The translations under genes were made by a program, and so were the position numbers. From Metridium senile (taxonomy: Eukaryota; Cnidaria; Anthozoa; Actiniaria; Metridiidae), in assembly GCA_949775045.1 (NCBI GenBank), contig OX459102.1, positions 12,990,370 through 13,054,369 of the forward strand: DNA of 64,000 nt, read 5' to 3'. Under the pieces are notes generated by a model. It was not told where the DNA came from and did not search any database. It saw nothing but the letters and a program-made list of their open reading frames with translations. Of the stretch, positions 1 to 12,098 are shown piece after piece. The stretch's first letter is position 1, and each line of letters starts with the position of its first letter.

Positions 1-364
1 TAATACATAGAAGAAATAATTACAAAATAATTGATTACAAATAAATCAAAATAATAATCAACAGCATGATGGCCTCACGCTTAAATTGTTTGTGCCGCTG
101 CATTTAGGGCAAACTGTTTTCCATGTTTGCGAGTAATCAATGTCATAAGTATTTTTTTAAGGCTTCAATTTCAATTCAATTTCAATTTATTTATAAATAT
201 ATAATGCTGTACATTTGGTTTACGTGCGCAGCCTGCAGGTAGCATAACTAGTCGAGGCAGGCTGTGCAGATACTTTAAATAGAGATTTACATTTTGATAT
301 TACAATTATACTTATTATTTCAATATATTACAAAAATAGTAATGTTTTAAATGTTAACCGAAAA

Positions 365-505
<141 letters not shown>

Positions 506-691
506 AGACATATATATTACATTAAATAATACACACACATATATTTTTACAGACCTGTTAAAGAAAATATATGTATACAATACAATTGAGGTACCAATTA
601 TTTCAATTTTGAGATTTTTGATATTATTTCCGAAGTATTTAAGTATGCGTCTTCCTCTTCTAAGATTTGCTTCAAATGCTTAGTATGATAA

Positions 692-1945
692 TTATGTACA
701 GATGTTACATGAGTATATAAATTTATAATATTCGGGGGGGGGGGGGGGGGGGGGGGCAATATTTTTATACACGTCGTGCATCAGCACTGAGATAGTATGG
801 AAGTAAAACATATCTAGTGGGAGGATATCAGAAGCCACAAATAAAGGGATTGCGTGTTCACGGTTTGTAGCAAAGTGCATAAGTCTTAGGGCGCGTTTTT
901 GAAGAATCAAGATTTTATTTAGGTTTGATTTAGTAGTTTGGCCCCATACAGATAGCCCATAAGAGATATATGGATGGACTAAGGATTGATAAATAGTGCG
1001 TAGGGTTGAATATGGAACATAATGCCGCAATCTAGAGATAATGCCGATGGTTTTACTTATTTTCAAAGTTATGTAATTTATATGGTAGTTCCAAGATAAG
1101 TTTCTATCAATTACGAGACCTAGGTATTTAACGTAGTCTTTCTTCTCCAGAGGTGTCAGTTTCCGGGTATTGGTATCAAGTACATTTATAATTGGATTAA
1201 AGTCACACTTTTTTTGGTATGGAGGAAAAATAATATAATTTGATTTCTTAATATTTAATGTTAATTTGTTAGCTAGCAGCCAGTCGCAAATATTAGCTAG
1301 TTCCTTATTTACAGTTCTTTCGAGAGATCGCAAGTTTGTATCTGAATATAGTAGGTTTGTATCGTCTGCAAATAGGAAGAAGCGGAATTTATCACTGGAA
1401 TTTTGGATGTCATTTATATAAAGTAGAAAAAGTAAAGGTCCTAGGACAGATCCTTGTGGTACACCGTATAGTGTTAGTTCTTTATCAGATATACTTGATT
1501 TAATTTGGGTTGTTTGCTTTCTCTCAAATAAATAGGAGGCAAACCAATTATTAGTTATCCCTCGAACTCCATAATGTTCTAGTTTAGATAGTAATATTTT
1601 GTGATTGACTGTATCAAAAGCTTTTTGAAGATCAATAAATATCCCGCAGGAGAACATTTTTTTATCCATATTCACTTGGATTTCACTTATCAAATCTAGT
1701 AATGCGTGTTGTGTTGAATGCTTTTCGCGAAATCCATACTGTGAAGGGTGGAGGTTATTATTTAACTCTATGTAATTTTTAAGTCGGTTGTAAACTATTT
1801 TCTCAAAAATACGATTTATGTTAGAGAGTAGAGAAATTGGGCGATAATTTCCAGGGTCTTCTTCATCTCCGTCTTTATAGATGGGAACAATCTTAGAATA
1901 TTTTAACTTAGAAGGATATATTGCAGTCTTTATTGATAGGTTCAT
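692..1945 (-). pseudogene. LINE reverse transcriptase fragment
   Basis: The translation shows consecutive RT motifs: IVPIYKDGD then NYRPISLLS (fingers), QYGFREKHST, FIDLQKAFDTVNH (motif A, catalytic Asp), GVPQGSVLGPLLFLLYIND (motif B region) and FADDTN (motif C, the FADD form of the YADD box). It continues into the thumb (VKYLGLVID) and ends in an artificial poly-proline stretch read from the G run. It follows the endonuclease part, from which it is separated by a frameshift. It would have copied the element's RNA at the nicked target; it is non-functional here. Confidence 0.92.
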
Positions 1946-3090
1946 TATATCTGCAAGTGGCTTTGATAAAATCGATTTTGCACATTTAAATATATCTCGA
2001 GTGTAGAAACGGGAATAAAGAAAAATGAGTTGAGAGGGCTATTATTGTCCAGATATTCATAGTATGGTGCTTTGGAATTGGGCAAGCTAGATGCTAGTTT
2101 GTGTCCCACAGTCGCAAAGTGTTTATTCATTGTGTCAGATATCTTTTTAGGATCTTTAGTTGTGCTTCTGTTATTTTGTTTGATAGCATTAATAGATAGT
2201 TTTTTATTCTTTTTGTTAGATATGAGACTATTTATTCCTTGCCATGTTTTTTTCATATTGCTAATATTAAATTCAAAGTAGTTATGATAATAAATTTTTT
2301 TACTTAATCTTGTAAGCTTAGATATCTTATTACGGTAAATGTTATACTTTTTTCTATCTCCACCAAGGTAGAGTTTGTTTTTTATTTTAATTGATTTACG
2401 CAACCCCTTGGTTATCCATGGCTTCGATAGTTGTTTCTTTTTACGTTTCGAAATCGTTTTGACGGGTGCATGTTTGTTAATTGCCTTATTAACTTTATTA
2501 TAAAAAGAGGAGAATAATTGATTAACATCCTGATGTACGTCGCAGTTATTCTGATTATCTAAATTGATATCGCGAAGATCCTCTATGAATGCAGTCTCTG
2601 AGAATTTTGAAAAGTCTCGTAGTTTTTGTTTTCCATTGCATGTAAATTCCTTCTTTCTCGAGGATAAAATACAAAATTGTGTAAAATGATCACTTATGTC
2701 CGATACAATATTGCCACTAACAAGTGGTTGCTCAATCAAATTGAAAAATATATTGTCAATAAGTGTAGCTGACTTATTATGAACTCTTGTTGGTTTATCA
2801 ATGGATGGCATAAATCCGTAACTTTGTAATGCAAGAAGAAAATTTTGTGCATACCTGCATGACTCGGATTTAAGAAGATTTATATTGAAATCCCCTAGGA
2901 TATAGATCGGTTTGTTTGATGCACTATACTTTTCCAATGTAGATTCAATATATTTTAAAAATGAGTCTGGAGAATTATGTTGCCGGTAGACAACTCCACA
3001 TATAATATTTGATTTTTTGCTAAATTCAATTTCGATCCATAGCGACTGGAAAGCCTCATTAGATGTTGTTTCAATAACTTTGTATTCCAT
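1945..3090 (-). pseudogene. LINE AP-type endonuclease C-terminal part plus linker
   Basis: The motifs GVVYRQHNSPDS, ILGDFNINLL (metal-binding Asp/Asn) and SDHFTQF (the catalytic His motif, usually SDH) identify the C-terminal half of an endonuclease/exonuclease/phosphatase domain. The first third of the domain is missing. A basic linker rich in Lys follows, leading into the RT, and the last residues are read in the wrong frame before a stop at 1945. The start codon is only the first Met after the truncation, not a real start. Confidence 0.88.
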
Positions 3091-3092
3091 CC

Positions 3093-3224
3093 ATTTTCTT
3101 CACTATTTGAACTGGAAGTACTTAGTGACCACTCAAACAGGAAACCCAAACAATGCATTTTGATCGCTTTGGGTTTCCTGTTTGAGTGGTCACTAAGCAC
3201 TTCCAGTTCAAATAGCGAAGAAAA
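3093..3224. repeat. Long near-perfect hairpin
   Basis: The left arm (3093-3150) and right arm (3168-3224) are near-perfect inverted copies with a loop of about 17 bases. The truncated LINE begins exactly at the left edge. It is a foldback element or the target of the LINE insertion. Confidence 0.9.
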
Positions 3225-3369
3225 TCGAGCGAAAAACGTCAAAAATGACTGTAAATTCATTATTACTACTAAAAGGATTACATATTTGAGATTAAAAGAT
3301 GCATGTGAGTAGTTTTTGTCTTATTTATTGTGATAAAACAAGTCCGCCATTTTGTATTCGTCAGCTTTA

Positions 3370-3553
3370 ATCGTGGATTAAAAAGTTAATCTTGGTCGCT
3401 AGCAGGGTTAAATTTTAACCCTAGATTAGCTATTTTTAACCCTATAGGTTAAAGTTAATCGACCTTTGAGCAACACAAAACTAACCCTGGGTTAATCTAA
3501 CCCTCGATTTAATCCTGGATTAGCGCTAATCGGCTTTCGTACAACCGGCTCCT
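3370..3553. repeat. Degenerate foldback element of the CCGGTTGT type
   Basis: This is an AT/TA-rich stretch with repeated TTAATCC/GGATTAA words, ending in GCTTTCGTACAACCGG. The same end type (GGCCGGTTGTTCAAAG) forms the palindrome at 14796-14902, so this is probably a decayed member of the same MITE family. Confidence 0.5.
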
Positions 3554-3694
3554 GTACTTGTCAACAGTAAAATCTGAAAACCCGACCCGTTTCTGTCAAC
3601 TGTTACAAACTGGTCCATGCCTGACTAAATGCATGTGTTGATATGATTGTAGAACAAAACTACTTCAAAAAAATTGCAACATTTTGCTTGCAGC

Positions 3695-3910
3695 CAGTGC
3701 GAATCACAAAACCGTGGGCACCTAGAAATATTTTAGAAATCGTTTATTATTTGTTAAACAACTCGGAAACAACTATATCACCGCAAGAACTTTTACTGAT
3801 GTGTAGTATGATAAACTTTTTGTAGTTAGAATTGTTTGTGAGTTGTTCAACGAACAATAAATGATTTCTAAAATATTTCTGGGTGCCCATGGTTTTTTCT
3901 ATTCGCACTG
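3695..3910. repeat. Foldback MITE, about 215 bp
   Basis: The ends CAGTGCGAAT and ATTCGCACTG are inverted, and the arms of about 75 bp match imperfectly (GTGGGCACC / GGGTGCCCA; ATATTTTAGAAAT / ATTTCTAAAATAT). It sits 25 bp beyond the last recognised exon of gene F. Confidence 0.85.
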
Positions 3911-3934
3911 TAAGTATTTAAGCTCACTGAATAC

Positions 3935-6900
3935 CTCTTCTGTTTGCCTTTCGGTTTTTGTTAGTTTTGAAGGACTGGTGGATGTTAGAGGTGCTGTACT
4001 TGTACTGGTAGCTAAACTATTTGGTGAACTTGGCCTGGATGTTATTGGTTTTGGTGTTATGCATGATGATGTAGCAGTAGAGGTTTTGTCTGAAATATAA
4101 CAATATCAGTTTAGAAACAAATTATCTAAGGACATTAGTACCAAATAGAGAATGTTTGCATGCCTAAGGGTGACGATGTACTGTGCCAGTACAATTTGTC
4201 TTTCAGGATCAACAATTATTTTCCTAACTTGTACAAAATGTATTTGTGTCCCTTCATATATGTATCAGGTTGTCATAATTGATCAAGCTGCTACTGTTAA
4301 AACAATAATTAATGTACATACAATATATGCATGTTTTGTTCAACTTTTTTTGTAGTTGTATAATTAAGCAACAAAATTGTCCAGAAAAAGAGACTTGCAG
4401 CTTATATATAGGCTCTCAAAATACAGTCAAAAACAATTAATGAGCAAATAATAAAATCATTTAGGTTCACATTAATTTAAAAGCTACATGCAATGTATGC
4501 AAGTGCTTAATCTTCAATAAATTGTAAGCACTTGAATCTATAAATTGCAAGTAGACTCAATGTCATTTTGTCATTGATTTTGAGTTAAGCATTAGATATT
4601 TCAGCCAAAATGACTAATTATCGCCTTCATCAGTTTTACTCAAAAGCAGTGACAATTAAACACAATTATTATTAAAACAATTAAACAATTAAACAATTAA
4701 CATGAACTGGTTTCCATGATCCCTGATTGTATACATAGAGCTAAAAATAATGTTCATTTTCATTATTTACTAAAGTTTATTTCAACATCTTCAGCATTTA
4801 ATTATATTAATTTGTTATACATTTTTATATAAAGTGATTCATAGTGAAATGCATGTAAGTGCAATCTGAATTGACTTACAGCGGAAACTGCCTTTTGCTT
4901 TGAATAGAATACAAGCCTTATGTGCCCACTGTTGTTGTTTACTGCAGCTTGAAAGGTCAAGCTTAAATATTCTTCCTTTTGTGTCATTTTGGCTTGTGGA
5001 TGTCCAATCTAGCTTTAATTTCCACTACAATAATAATAAAATTAAACAATCACTTTTTGCGAACAGTCAGTTTGAATTGCATATAATACGGACTACATTA
5101 TGTATCTGTGGTATACTGTCTTATGCATATTAACAATTTTCTATTTTCTAATTGAGCTGGATTAAGCATTTTTATCACTATAGATTGATGCGCAGTCTTA
5201 TATCTACATTAATAATATTATGTCAATACATGGACAGATTTGTGATATGCAACTGACAGATTTGTGATATGCAACTTTACTACACATCATATAAAATACA
5301 TATATACATGTCTATTCGGCAGTATTAAGGTACTAGCTAGCCCATCATCAGGGTAAACAATGTGAATATTTAGTTACAACAACAGTGTGGCCTTGGGACT
5401 TCCACTAAACTTCCCTCGGCTTTCAAGGACATTTAATCACTATAGTCACCCTCAAGCCATGCTATTACTTATAATTAATACCTGATGATAATACATGTAA
5501 TTGATTGAAAATGAGATGTTACTGGTCGCTTGCCAGCACCTATTTTTGTAATAATGTTGACCATTGTTAGCTATTTGACAGTTTTCTGCCTTAAGTGTTT
5601 TAAGGGCTTGGCTGCTGGTGTTAATGACATCCAAAACAAAAAGTGGCTGTGCTGTCAGTGATTCACCCTGAAAAAGTTTAACACAACCTGAAAGATTAAA
5701 AAAACAAAACTATTGTCACTAAATGGCATGCAACAACATTTCTGAAGTTATATTAGTTTATTAATAGAGTGCTTACACTATGTCCATGAAATAAAATCTA
5801 AATAGTTACTAACTAATAGTTTTTATTTAGTGACTATTAGTCACTATCACTCAACTGGAACAGCTTTAGTAACAAAATTATACACAAGGGGAACCAAATA
5901 CTCAAGACCATAGAAAGTTAATACTTTAACTGGCAATAAAGGCATACTTAATTGTTTCAACATTGCATTTCGTAGAGTAGTTTTCACAAACACGTGAAAT
6001 ATTTAGTACTATTATAGTCTAATTCTTTGATTCTTTGAATCGGACTATTACTCTCTAATAAGTTAACTTTGCCGGTTTCACAGGTTATATTAAGTATTAA
6101 CTTTCTATTGTCTTGAGTATTTGAAATGGTTTCCCTTTTGTATTAATTGTTACTAAAGCTGTTCCAGTTGAGTGATAGCAACTGATAGTCACTAAATAAA
6201 AACTATTAGTTAGTAACTATTTAGAATTTATTTCATGGACATAGTGTAAGCACTCTAACAACATTCTAATCTACTAAGAACCTAAGCTCTTTTATCAAAA
6301 TTCCAGATCCTGTGACAATAGACCTGCATGTATCACACTAGCTTGACATTATAATTAGATATTTGATTTTTTGTTTACTATCAAATTTGTCACATTGAAA
6401 TTGCAAAGTTTCTAAAGATATAGCCCTTATATTGAAAAAGTTATGAACTTTTAAAAATTGATAATTTCCGTGGAATTTTTAAGTAATCGAATGTGACACA
6501 TTTTTTTCTAGTAAATCAAATAGTTTATGCTAGCATGATATTTGAATATATGTGGAAAAATGTATCCCATGTTCAAAAAGAAAACCACATCATATCAAAT
6601 GGGACATACCCAAATATATAGCAGACCCTCCCCCCCCCCCCCCCCCTCCATCGTAATACTTTGGGAATGTTGATACTTTCACTTCCGCCTAATGATCCCC
6701 CATAATAATATGGAAAACAAAACTCGGTACGATAAAAGTTTGAAAAATTGAAACGTTTTAATGTGATGAATAAATGTGTTAAGTAAGAAAAAGAAATCAC
6801 CTCCGAACCATGCCCTCGCATCTTTGTTGAACACACATCGCTCAAATTCAGGAATAAAGGTACTCGACCAGTATCCACATCTGCACGAGCATAATGATGG

Positions 6901-7122
6901 CGATTGTCCTTCGTTTAAACTGATTGGGTCTGCTACACCAAAGCTACTACACGGGAAACAACTCTTTACACTGGAATCAACTGTATAACTGAAAACATCT
7001 CGTTTAGCAAGTTGGTAAGGGTCATGTTGCTGTAGGAATCCACGTCTAATGAAATATTCAACACATTCAACCGACGACGTTTCAAAAATAATGCAGAAAA
7101 ACACCACCAGTAGAATTTTCAA
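3935..7122 (-). CDS. Gene F: receptor-family gene, exons 1-4 (TM and tail not found)
   Basis: Exons on the minus strand: 6801-7122, 5482-5687, 4880-5024 and 3935-4089. All have consensus GT/AG borders and phases 1, 0, 1, 0, giving 276 codons. Exon 1 opens with a hydrophobic signal peptide (MKILLVVFFCIIF) and ends in the family's pattern C-x-C-x2-GY...C-V-x-N. Exon 2 carries the GC...F.G...NC..A...YY pattern seen in A and B. Exon 3 is 145 bp, like B exon 3, and carries ACILFKAKGSF beside A's PCIIFKAKGK. Exon 4 is a Ser/Thr/Pro stalk (SSPNSLATSTSTAPLTSTS). A TM exon should follow with phase 0. I find none between here and the window edge, where a MITE and the broken LINE lie, so the gene is either disrupted or continues further left. 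Function unknown; extracellular recognition is inferred from architecture only. Confidence 0.78.
5765..6257. repeat. Large foldback MITE in gene F intron 1
   Basis: The ends TAGAGTGCTTACACTATG and its complement frame 493 bp. The inverted arms extend well over 150 bp and include a GGAACAGCTTTAGTAAC / GTTACTAAAGCTGTTCC pair. No coding capacity is seen. Confidence 0.9.
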
Positions 7123-7584
7123 GTTTCAGACAGTTTGAGATGATGAGGCTACATTTTGATTTGAGTTTTCTAAGATCGATTATAATACTTCCTGCTAATC
7201 ATTCTTGATCGATCTCTATGTCTATGGGGAGCCTGCGATCCTCTAGCTTGGGCAGATCAGACACCACAGGAAGTCACTCAAAGAGACATGAGCGTAAATA
7301 GACTTAACCATTGATGTAAAAACCATGGATAATATCCTGTCACCGTCTCCCATTTCCCTTTCCCAGAGCCGCTATGCAGGCTAGGAAAGCAAAGGTTTCG
7401 TGATCTAGGGATTGGGTTGGATGTGCGCTTTGGAATTCACTGATACATGGCTGCTATTTGTGTTTCAGTTTTAGTAAGAATTTATAGGAATAGCTTGTTC
7501 CCTTTCAGCACCGGAAATATCTTGTGAAAATATCTTTATAATATACAAATCAATTATCAGTATCGATCGTTCCTATTTTAATTG

Positions 7585-7816
7585 GTGGGGGTGGATTGTG
7601 CATGCTCCCATGATCTTTTTGCATTTTCCCCCTTGCATTTTCTCCCATAAGTAAAATAACTGTCTCCCTATAATATTTTATCTTATGCTCCCATGATCCC
7701 AAAAAACTATTGTTTTATCATATTTTGCTCCCTTGTTCCCTGAAAATAATTTGGCAGTATCCCTTGTTCCCTAAAAATAAATGCCATTGATCCCTAAAAC
7801 TCCTTAGGAGGGGCTC
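7585..7816. repeat. hAT-like MITE copy (GAGCCCCTCC family)
   Basis: This is a copy of the element also present at 52322-52566 (reverse orientation) and 55316-55577. Shared words include TTGTTTTATCATATTTTGCTC and AATTTGGCAGTATCCCTTG; the end here is AGGAGGGGCTC. The left terminus is degraded. Confidence 0.8.
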
Positions 7817-8300
7817 AAGAAAGGGTTGTTTACTTTCGATATACTTGTGAAGTTTCAAAAAAAATGAAATGTTAGTCATTTTTAAATAAACTAGACGCAT
7901 AACTGCGTGAACTCGGGATTCTCTTTGATGCTCTAGCTACGCGTTTAATTATAAGTACAATTCATGAAAATAGACGCCTGCGTGAACGCGCACTTTCATC
8001 AGAAATTTGTTTATCTACCTATATCTGATATGAATAATTTGCAGTTTCTTTTTGTAGATTACCTGTAAAACTGTCACTAAATTGAAGTTCATAATCAGTA
8101 TTAAACACATTTAAACTTGTGGGTAGTTCTGATTTCATGAGAAATGACTGTCATGCCGATTGTGACAATCAGAACTGATCCTCAATATTCATGATCATTA
8201 CAAGCTCATTTGATGAATTAATTTCATTTTTTTTATTATAAATTAAAGAACATAAACTCATTGCAGCACATTGTTGTAATTTTAAAGGTAAAAGCATTAC

Positions 8301-8372
8301 CTTTGCTATATGGTGCTGTTATTGTCTTGCTTGGATCAACATATAGTGTGTTTTTAGGACCAGTATTCTTCT
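8301..8372 (-). CDS. Possible orphan cytoplasmic-tail exon
   Basis: A 72-bp stretch lies between a plausible acceptor (ATGATGTAG) and donor (GTAATG) with phase 1-1, the same length and phase as exon 8 of genes A and B. It encodes NTLYVDPSKTITAPYSK, with a YVDP-type tyrosine context like those in receptor tails. A possible upstream coding segment (8937-9125, with a donor at its end) has no recognisable domain. It could be a remnant of a decayed receptor locus between F and A, or chance. Confidence 0.25.
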
Positions 8373-9539
8373 CTACATCATAATATAGTTTACACTTACA
8401 GTAATTCATTACATGTGACTGAGTCTTATAGAGAGACATCGGTCTATTACAAGAAAGGGACGATATATACCGACTGGCTTTACATTTGAACCTTTTTTGA
8501 GAAATAAATGCTTGTGTCCCAATCCCCTTGAACTTTGAAGAATAATGCTCGATTTTGACCTTTGCACAGTTAATATATGTAACTCAGAAGACCTTGGTAT
8601 ATTTGAGCGTATTCTATGATAAACAAACAAACCTTGGATAACGAGATCTGGTATTATTTGTAATCTTTATTGTGACTTCTGCATCATACATTCATACCTG
8701 TACAGTCAAACAACTAGTAATATATCACAATCTCTGAACGATGAAATGACAATAGTTTGAGTGTAGCGGTCGAAGAACTTGACTGTTTTGTACCCTAATA
8801 AAGACTAATATCAAATAGGAAAAACAGAAAATACTTCCTTGAATTAAAAATAATAAAAGAAGCAAGGTACTTAGCATTATTAATATGAAAGAAGTCATGA
8901 TTTTTGAAAAGCTAGGCGGCCTTACTTTGAGTCTGGTTGACTGTAAACACAAGTCGCTAGTCTTGAATCTTCTTCGCTTAAAATGCCTCTTGGAATCCTC
9001 GTTTTTTCTTCGGTAGACCTTTGTTCACATTCTGTAGTTGAGCTTTGTTGTTTTAGAGTTTGTATAAGTTTGATTATAATTCGCTTTTGAATACATAGTT
9101 TAAGTTTCACGATAGGCATTTTCATAGTCAGTTTGACGATAAATTCGCGGCGTCTCTCTAAATCTCCTTTCCGAAAACGCTCGACATCTTTTAGTGTGGC
9201 TATACAGCGAATGGTGTGTGAATTTGTAAGCGATTTGAGCGTATTTAAAGACGTTGAATCGAGTTGAATCCATACCTTGAAAAATAACTACTCCACTGTC
9301 AATAGCGAGAAGCAAAATGGACGCCTGGCCACGAGTTCTGATCACGTGAATGACGTAACTTCGACCATACTGCGCGTGCGCGGCAATTTGACGACGACCA
9401 AAGAAAAATAATGCCGAATTTTAAACTCGGTGATTCCACAGGAATCCCGAGTAATAATCCTTGTTTTAATTGACGGCGCGGTGTGTTATAGGGCACGCTA
9501 AATAAGAGTTGAGCTGAATGTAGTTATAGTGCGAGTATA

Positions 9540-9666
9540 TACAGCCGCGAAAATAATCCCTGCTGCAATATTGATTCCTAATTTGCCAAAATGGTTTCGA
9601 GGCAACACAGTAATAATTTTTGCAGAGGGGATCAATATTGCGGAGGGGATCATTTTCGCGGCTGTA
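9540..9666. repeat. Small foldback element
   Basis: TACAGCCGCGAAAATAATCC at the left and its near-complement (GATCATTTTCGCGGCTGTA) at the right frame 127 bp; the interior arms also pair (CAATATTGAT). TA flanks suggest a Tc1/mariner-type target. Confidence 0.8.
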
Positions 9667-9762
9667 CACTGAGCCACTGGTTAGGGATATTCACCAACGA
9701 CTCCCACTATCTCAATGTAAAATTACGCTTTTAAAAGCCCTTTATTACGATATTTAAAAAAA

Positions 9763-9810
9763 ATCACGGCCACCCCGTTATAGTGGCCGGATTAACGGGG
9801 TTCCACTGTA
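9763..9810. repeat. Single pogo/Tigger-like terminal repeat
   Basis: CACGGCCACCCCGTTATAGTGG...GGGTTCCACTGTA resembles the termini of pogo/Tigger elements as I remember them (GTGGAACCCCGTTA type). No second end is seen nearby, so it is a fragment. Confidence 0.4.
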
Positions 9811-10149
9811 GTTCCAAGTCAATGTTGGAGTTGCCACACATAGCAAAACTATAATCCATCATGAGTGGCAAATCAAACCTCGACATGGAACTATCATTAA
9901 TCGTCACTGAACGGAACTGTGAAAAAGACTATTTACCAGGATTGTTTTTCTTAGTGACTATCTTTTGATTAATAGTGAGCATTACATTTTTCAGATTAAA
10001 AATACTAATGATAGTATGCCAATGTTTATTGTATTATGTAATTAATTAATAGTTATAATAGAAACCCACTAGCATATAGTACTATGAAGTACCAAGTTTG
10101 TGCAAACTGTTTGATAATCACATTTTCCACTATTTTTCTTTTACAGTGA

Positions 10150-11500
10150 TAATCAATAGTGAGAAATCAGGTTGCATATTTACTCTTAACTTAAACTTTA
10201 CTATGTTATTGAGTTTCTGGTATAATCATGTAATTTGCTTAATATTTATTATGGCTAGGAATACTACAATGTTTTTACAAAATTAAAAATTAAAGTATAT
10301 AAACCTACTTGCAGTAAGGTTGTCAAACAAAATAGAACATTTGTGACAAAGAAAATAGAACATTTGTGATTTAGTGCGAAAGGAATTAATTAAAAGACAA
10401 AAGAGAGAGTTCAGCTTGAGTGATCTTCTTTTGTCTTTTAATCAATTCCTATCGTACTAAATCACAAATGTTCTATTTTCTTTATAACAAATGTATATTT
10501 TTGTATGACAACCTTACTGCAAGTAGGTGTATATACTTAATTGCAATAACATTAAAAGAAAGAACAAAGAAAAGAAAAAAACAAAGAAAATTACAAACTA
10601 GGAATTAACTAAAAGACAAAAGAAGTTCAGCTTGAGTAATCTGCTTTTGTCTATTTTGTAATTTTCTTTTTTATATGACAATGTTATTGCAATTAGGTGT
10701 ACTATTTAAGAATAATATTATCTACAGTTGTAATTTAACTTAGATACTATAATGTACAAAACTATACTTTATTAAAAATACTTTATGTAAAAAAATTATA
10801 AAATGATGTCGATATTTAAATTTAAATAAAAGTTTACCTTACTTGTAAACTTGTTGTGCTTATATTATGTCATATTATGACAATTTACTTCAAAATTATA
10901 CATTATCTTTTAGAAATTAGAAGTTCATTGCTGGTTTTCAGCAGTCTGACAAGTCGTCTACATTTTTCACAATTACCGGTAATTCTAAATAAGGGCCAGA
11001 TTGCAAAAAAGAATCTGTTTTTATCTGACTACCCTAATAAGTCATTCAAATGAACTTGAAAATATCTTTATAAATTTATATGTTTTATAAATTATTTAGT
11101 TTTAATACATCCTAAGTGTATCTATACCTATAGAATACAAAATTAATGCAGCTTTGAATATGATAAAATGCTAGTTAAAATAAGGTACGCAATGGTTTCC
11201 AGGGAATAAATATCCCATAATTCACTTGTGTTTTCTAGTTGCACATGAGTCCTTTTAGGTAAAATGAGTGTGTAATCACAATCAGATTTCAAATTTTAAA
11301 ATGCACAATATAAGTATTAAACATTAATCAAGTGTGTATAATAAGAAAATACAATTGACAAGTGGGATATCTACAGCATGACACTAGAAACCATTGTATA
11401 TCTATTTTATCCCACACTGTAGAAAATACAGCCATTTGCTGCAATGTCTTATGGAAAGAATAAGTTTAATACTACGAAATATCCAACAGCTTCCCTCGTT
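10150..11500. repeat. 3' flank of gene A, duplicated downstream of gene B
   Basis: Long colinear matches exist to 38573-40060, for example GAGAAATCAGGTTGCATAT at 10161 and 38582, and GACACTAGAAACCATTG before each gene's 3' end. The duplication therefore included the gene and about 1.4 kb beyond its stop. A foldback present here (10295-10536) is absent from the other copy. Confidence 0.88.
10295..10536. repeat. Foldback MITE with a partial second copy to about 10710
   Basis: The inverted ends are GTATATAAACCTACTTGCAG and CTGCAAGTAGGTGTATATAC, with a central AAAGACAAAAG / CTTTTGTCTTTT pairing. A partial copy of one half follows at about 10600-10710. The paralogous flank near 38715-38755 lacks the insertion, so it arrived after the duplication. 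Confidence 0.85.
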
Positions 11501-11541
11501 TCTGATTGGCTGAAGAAAATTCCAGATGTAGCGCAGGCTAT

Positions 11542-12098
11542 TTATGCATCACCTGTTTTACTTTCCAACACATGATACAATGGTTGGTCATCAGGAACAA
11601 CTCTTGACTTCCTGTCTAATGGCTGATAAACGTTCTCACCTGGGCCATTTACATTGAGGGGTTGATATGTAGGCTCAGATATAGGCCCTTCAGGGGCTGC
11701 ATATATAGGTACCCCTCTTGACTTGAGATCAATGGTAGATGCATAGCCAACATTGTCATGACCATCTACAGGGATATTATCAGGTTTATCACCTGGGCCC
11801 TCAAGGACGTTATACTCTGGTTCATACTGCTCATTAGGGTCCTCCAAGACATTGTAGTCTGGATCCTCTCCAGGTCCCTCAAGGACATTATACACAGGCT
11901 CATTATTTTGAGGGGTCTTGTCAATGTTCACCCCTGGTTCCATGTAATCATGATTGTTTCCATTGGGTCTTTCAAGTACGTTATACAGTGGGTCTGCAGG
12001 TCCTTTACGAGCTGGTTTAAATACTGGACGCTCTACCTTGTCATATCCAGTTAATTGATCAGATGGATTCCCTTGTTGTTGATCTAATGGTGTGTACA
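11542..12098 (-). CDS. Gene A exon 10: tyrosine-rich cytoplasmic tail
   Basis: It encodes about 185 residues after the phase-1 acceptor (GTTGATAG). Seven YxxL motifs are visible: four YNVL, two YQPL and one YHVL. Two YNVL motifs are separated by ten residues (YNVLEDPNEQYEPEYNVL), which fits the loose ITAM spacing YxxL-x(6-12)-YxxL; acidic residues precede several tyrosines. GYDKV, YMEP and YAAP are additional tyrosine sites. The -2 residues are mostly Pro or Asp, not the I/V/L/S of a classical ITIM. The DNA is about 98% identical by eye to the end of gene B's tail. Confidence 0.88.

Larger units (their letters stand above)
588..3091 (-). mobile_element. 5'-truncated, frameshifted non-LTR retrotransposon (endonuclease + reverse transcriptase)
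   Basis: The order on the minus strand is a partial AP-like endonuclease followed by a reverse transcriptase, the ORF2 plan of CR1/L2/Jockey-like LINEs. The 5' end stops inside the endonuclease at about 3091, next to a hairpin, as expected for truncated target-primed insertion. The reading frame changes near 1990-2010, between endonuclease and RT, and again across a run of about 23 G at 735-757. After that run the C-terminal residues continue in another frame to a stop near 588. The clade cannot be assigned with confidence. The element is dead: truncated and with at least two frame breaks. Confidence 0.9.
7123..11541. other. Spacer between genes F and A; no secure gene
   Basis: It contains the F upstream region, a hAT-like MITE (7585-7816), a possible orphan tail exon (8301-8372), a small foldback (9540-9666), a pogo-like terminus (9763-9810), a foldback (10295-10536), and the 3' flank of gene A, which is duplicated downstream of gene B. 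Short open frames at 9100-9670 have no family signature and overlap each other. Confidence 0.6.

Noticed and set aside
6679..7122. Single-exon 147-aa secreted protein
   Set aside because: Reading beyond 6801 passes a splice donor; the phase and homology of exons 2-4 show the signal-peptide exon belongs to gene F.
9100..9669. Chain of overlapping minus-strand open frames
   Set aside because: They overlap in different frames, show no conserved motifs, and part is a foldback element.
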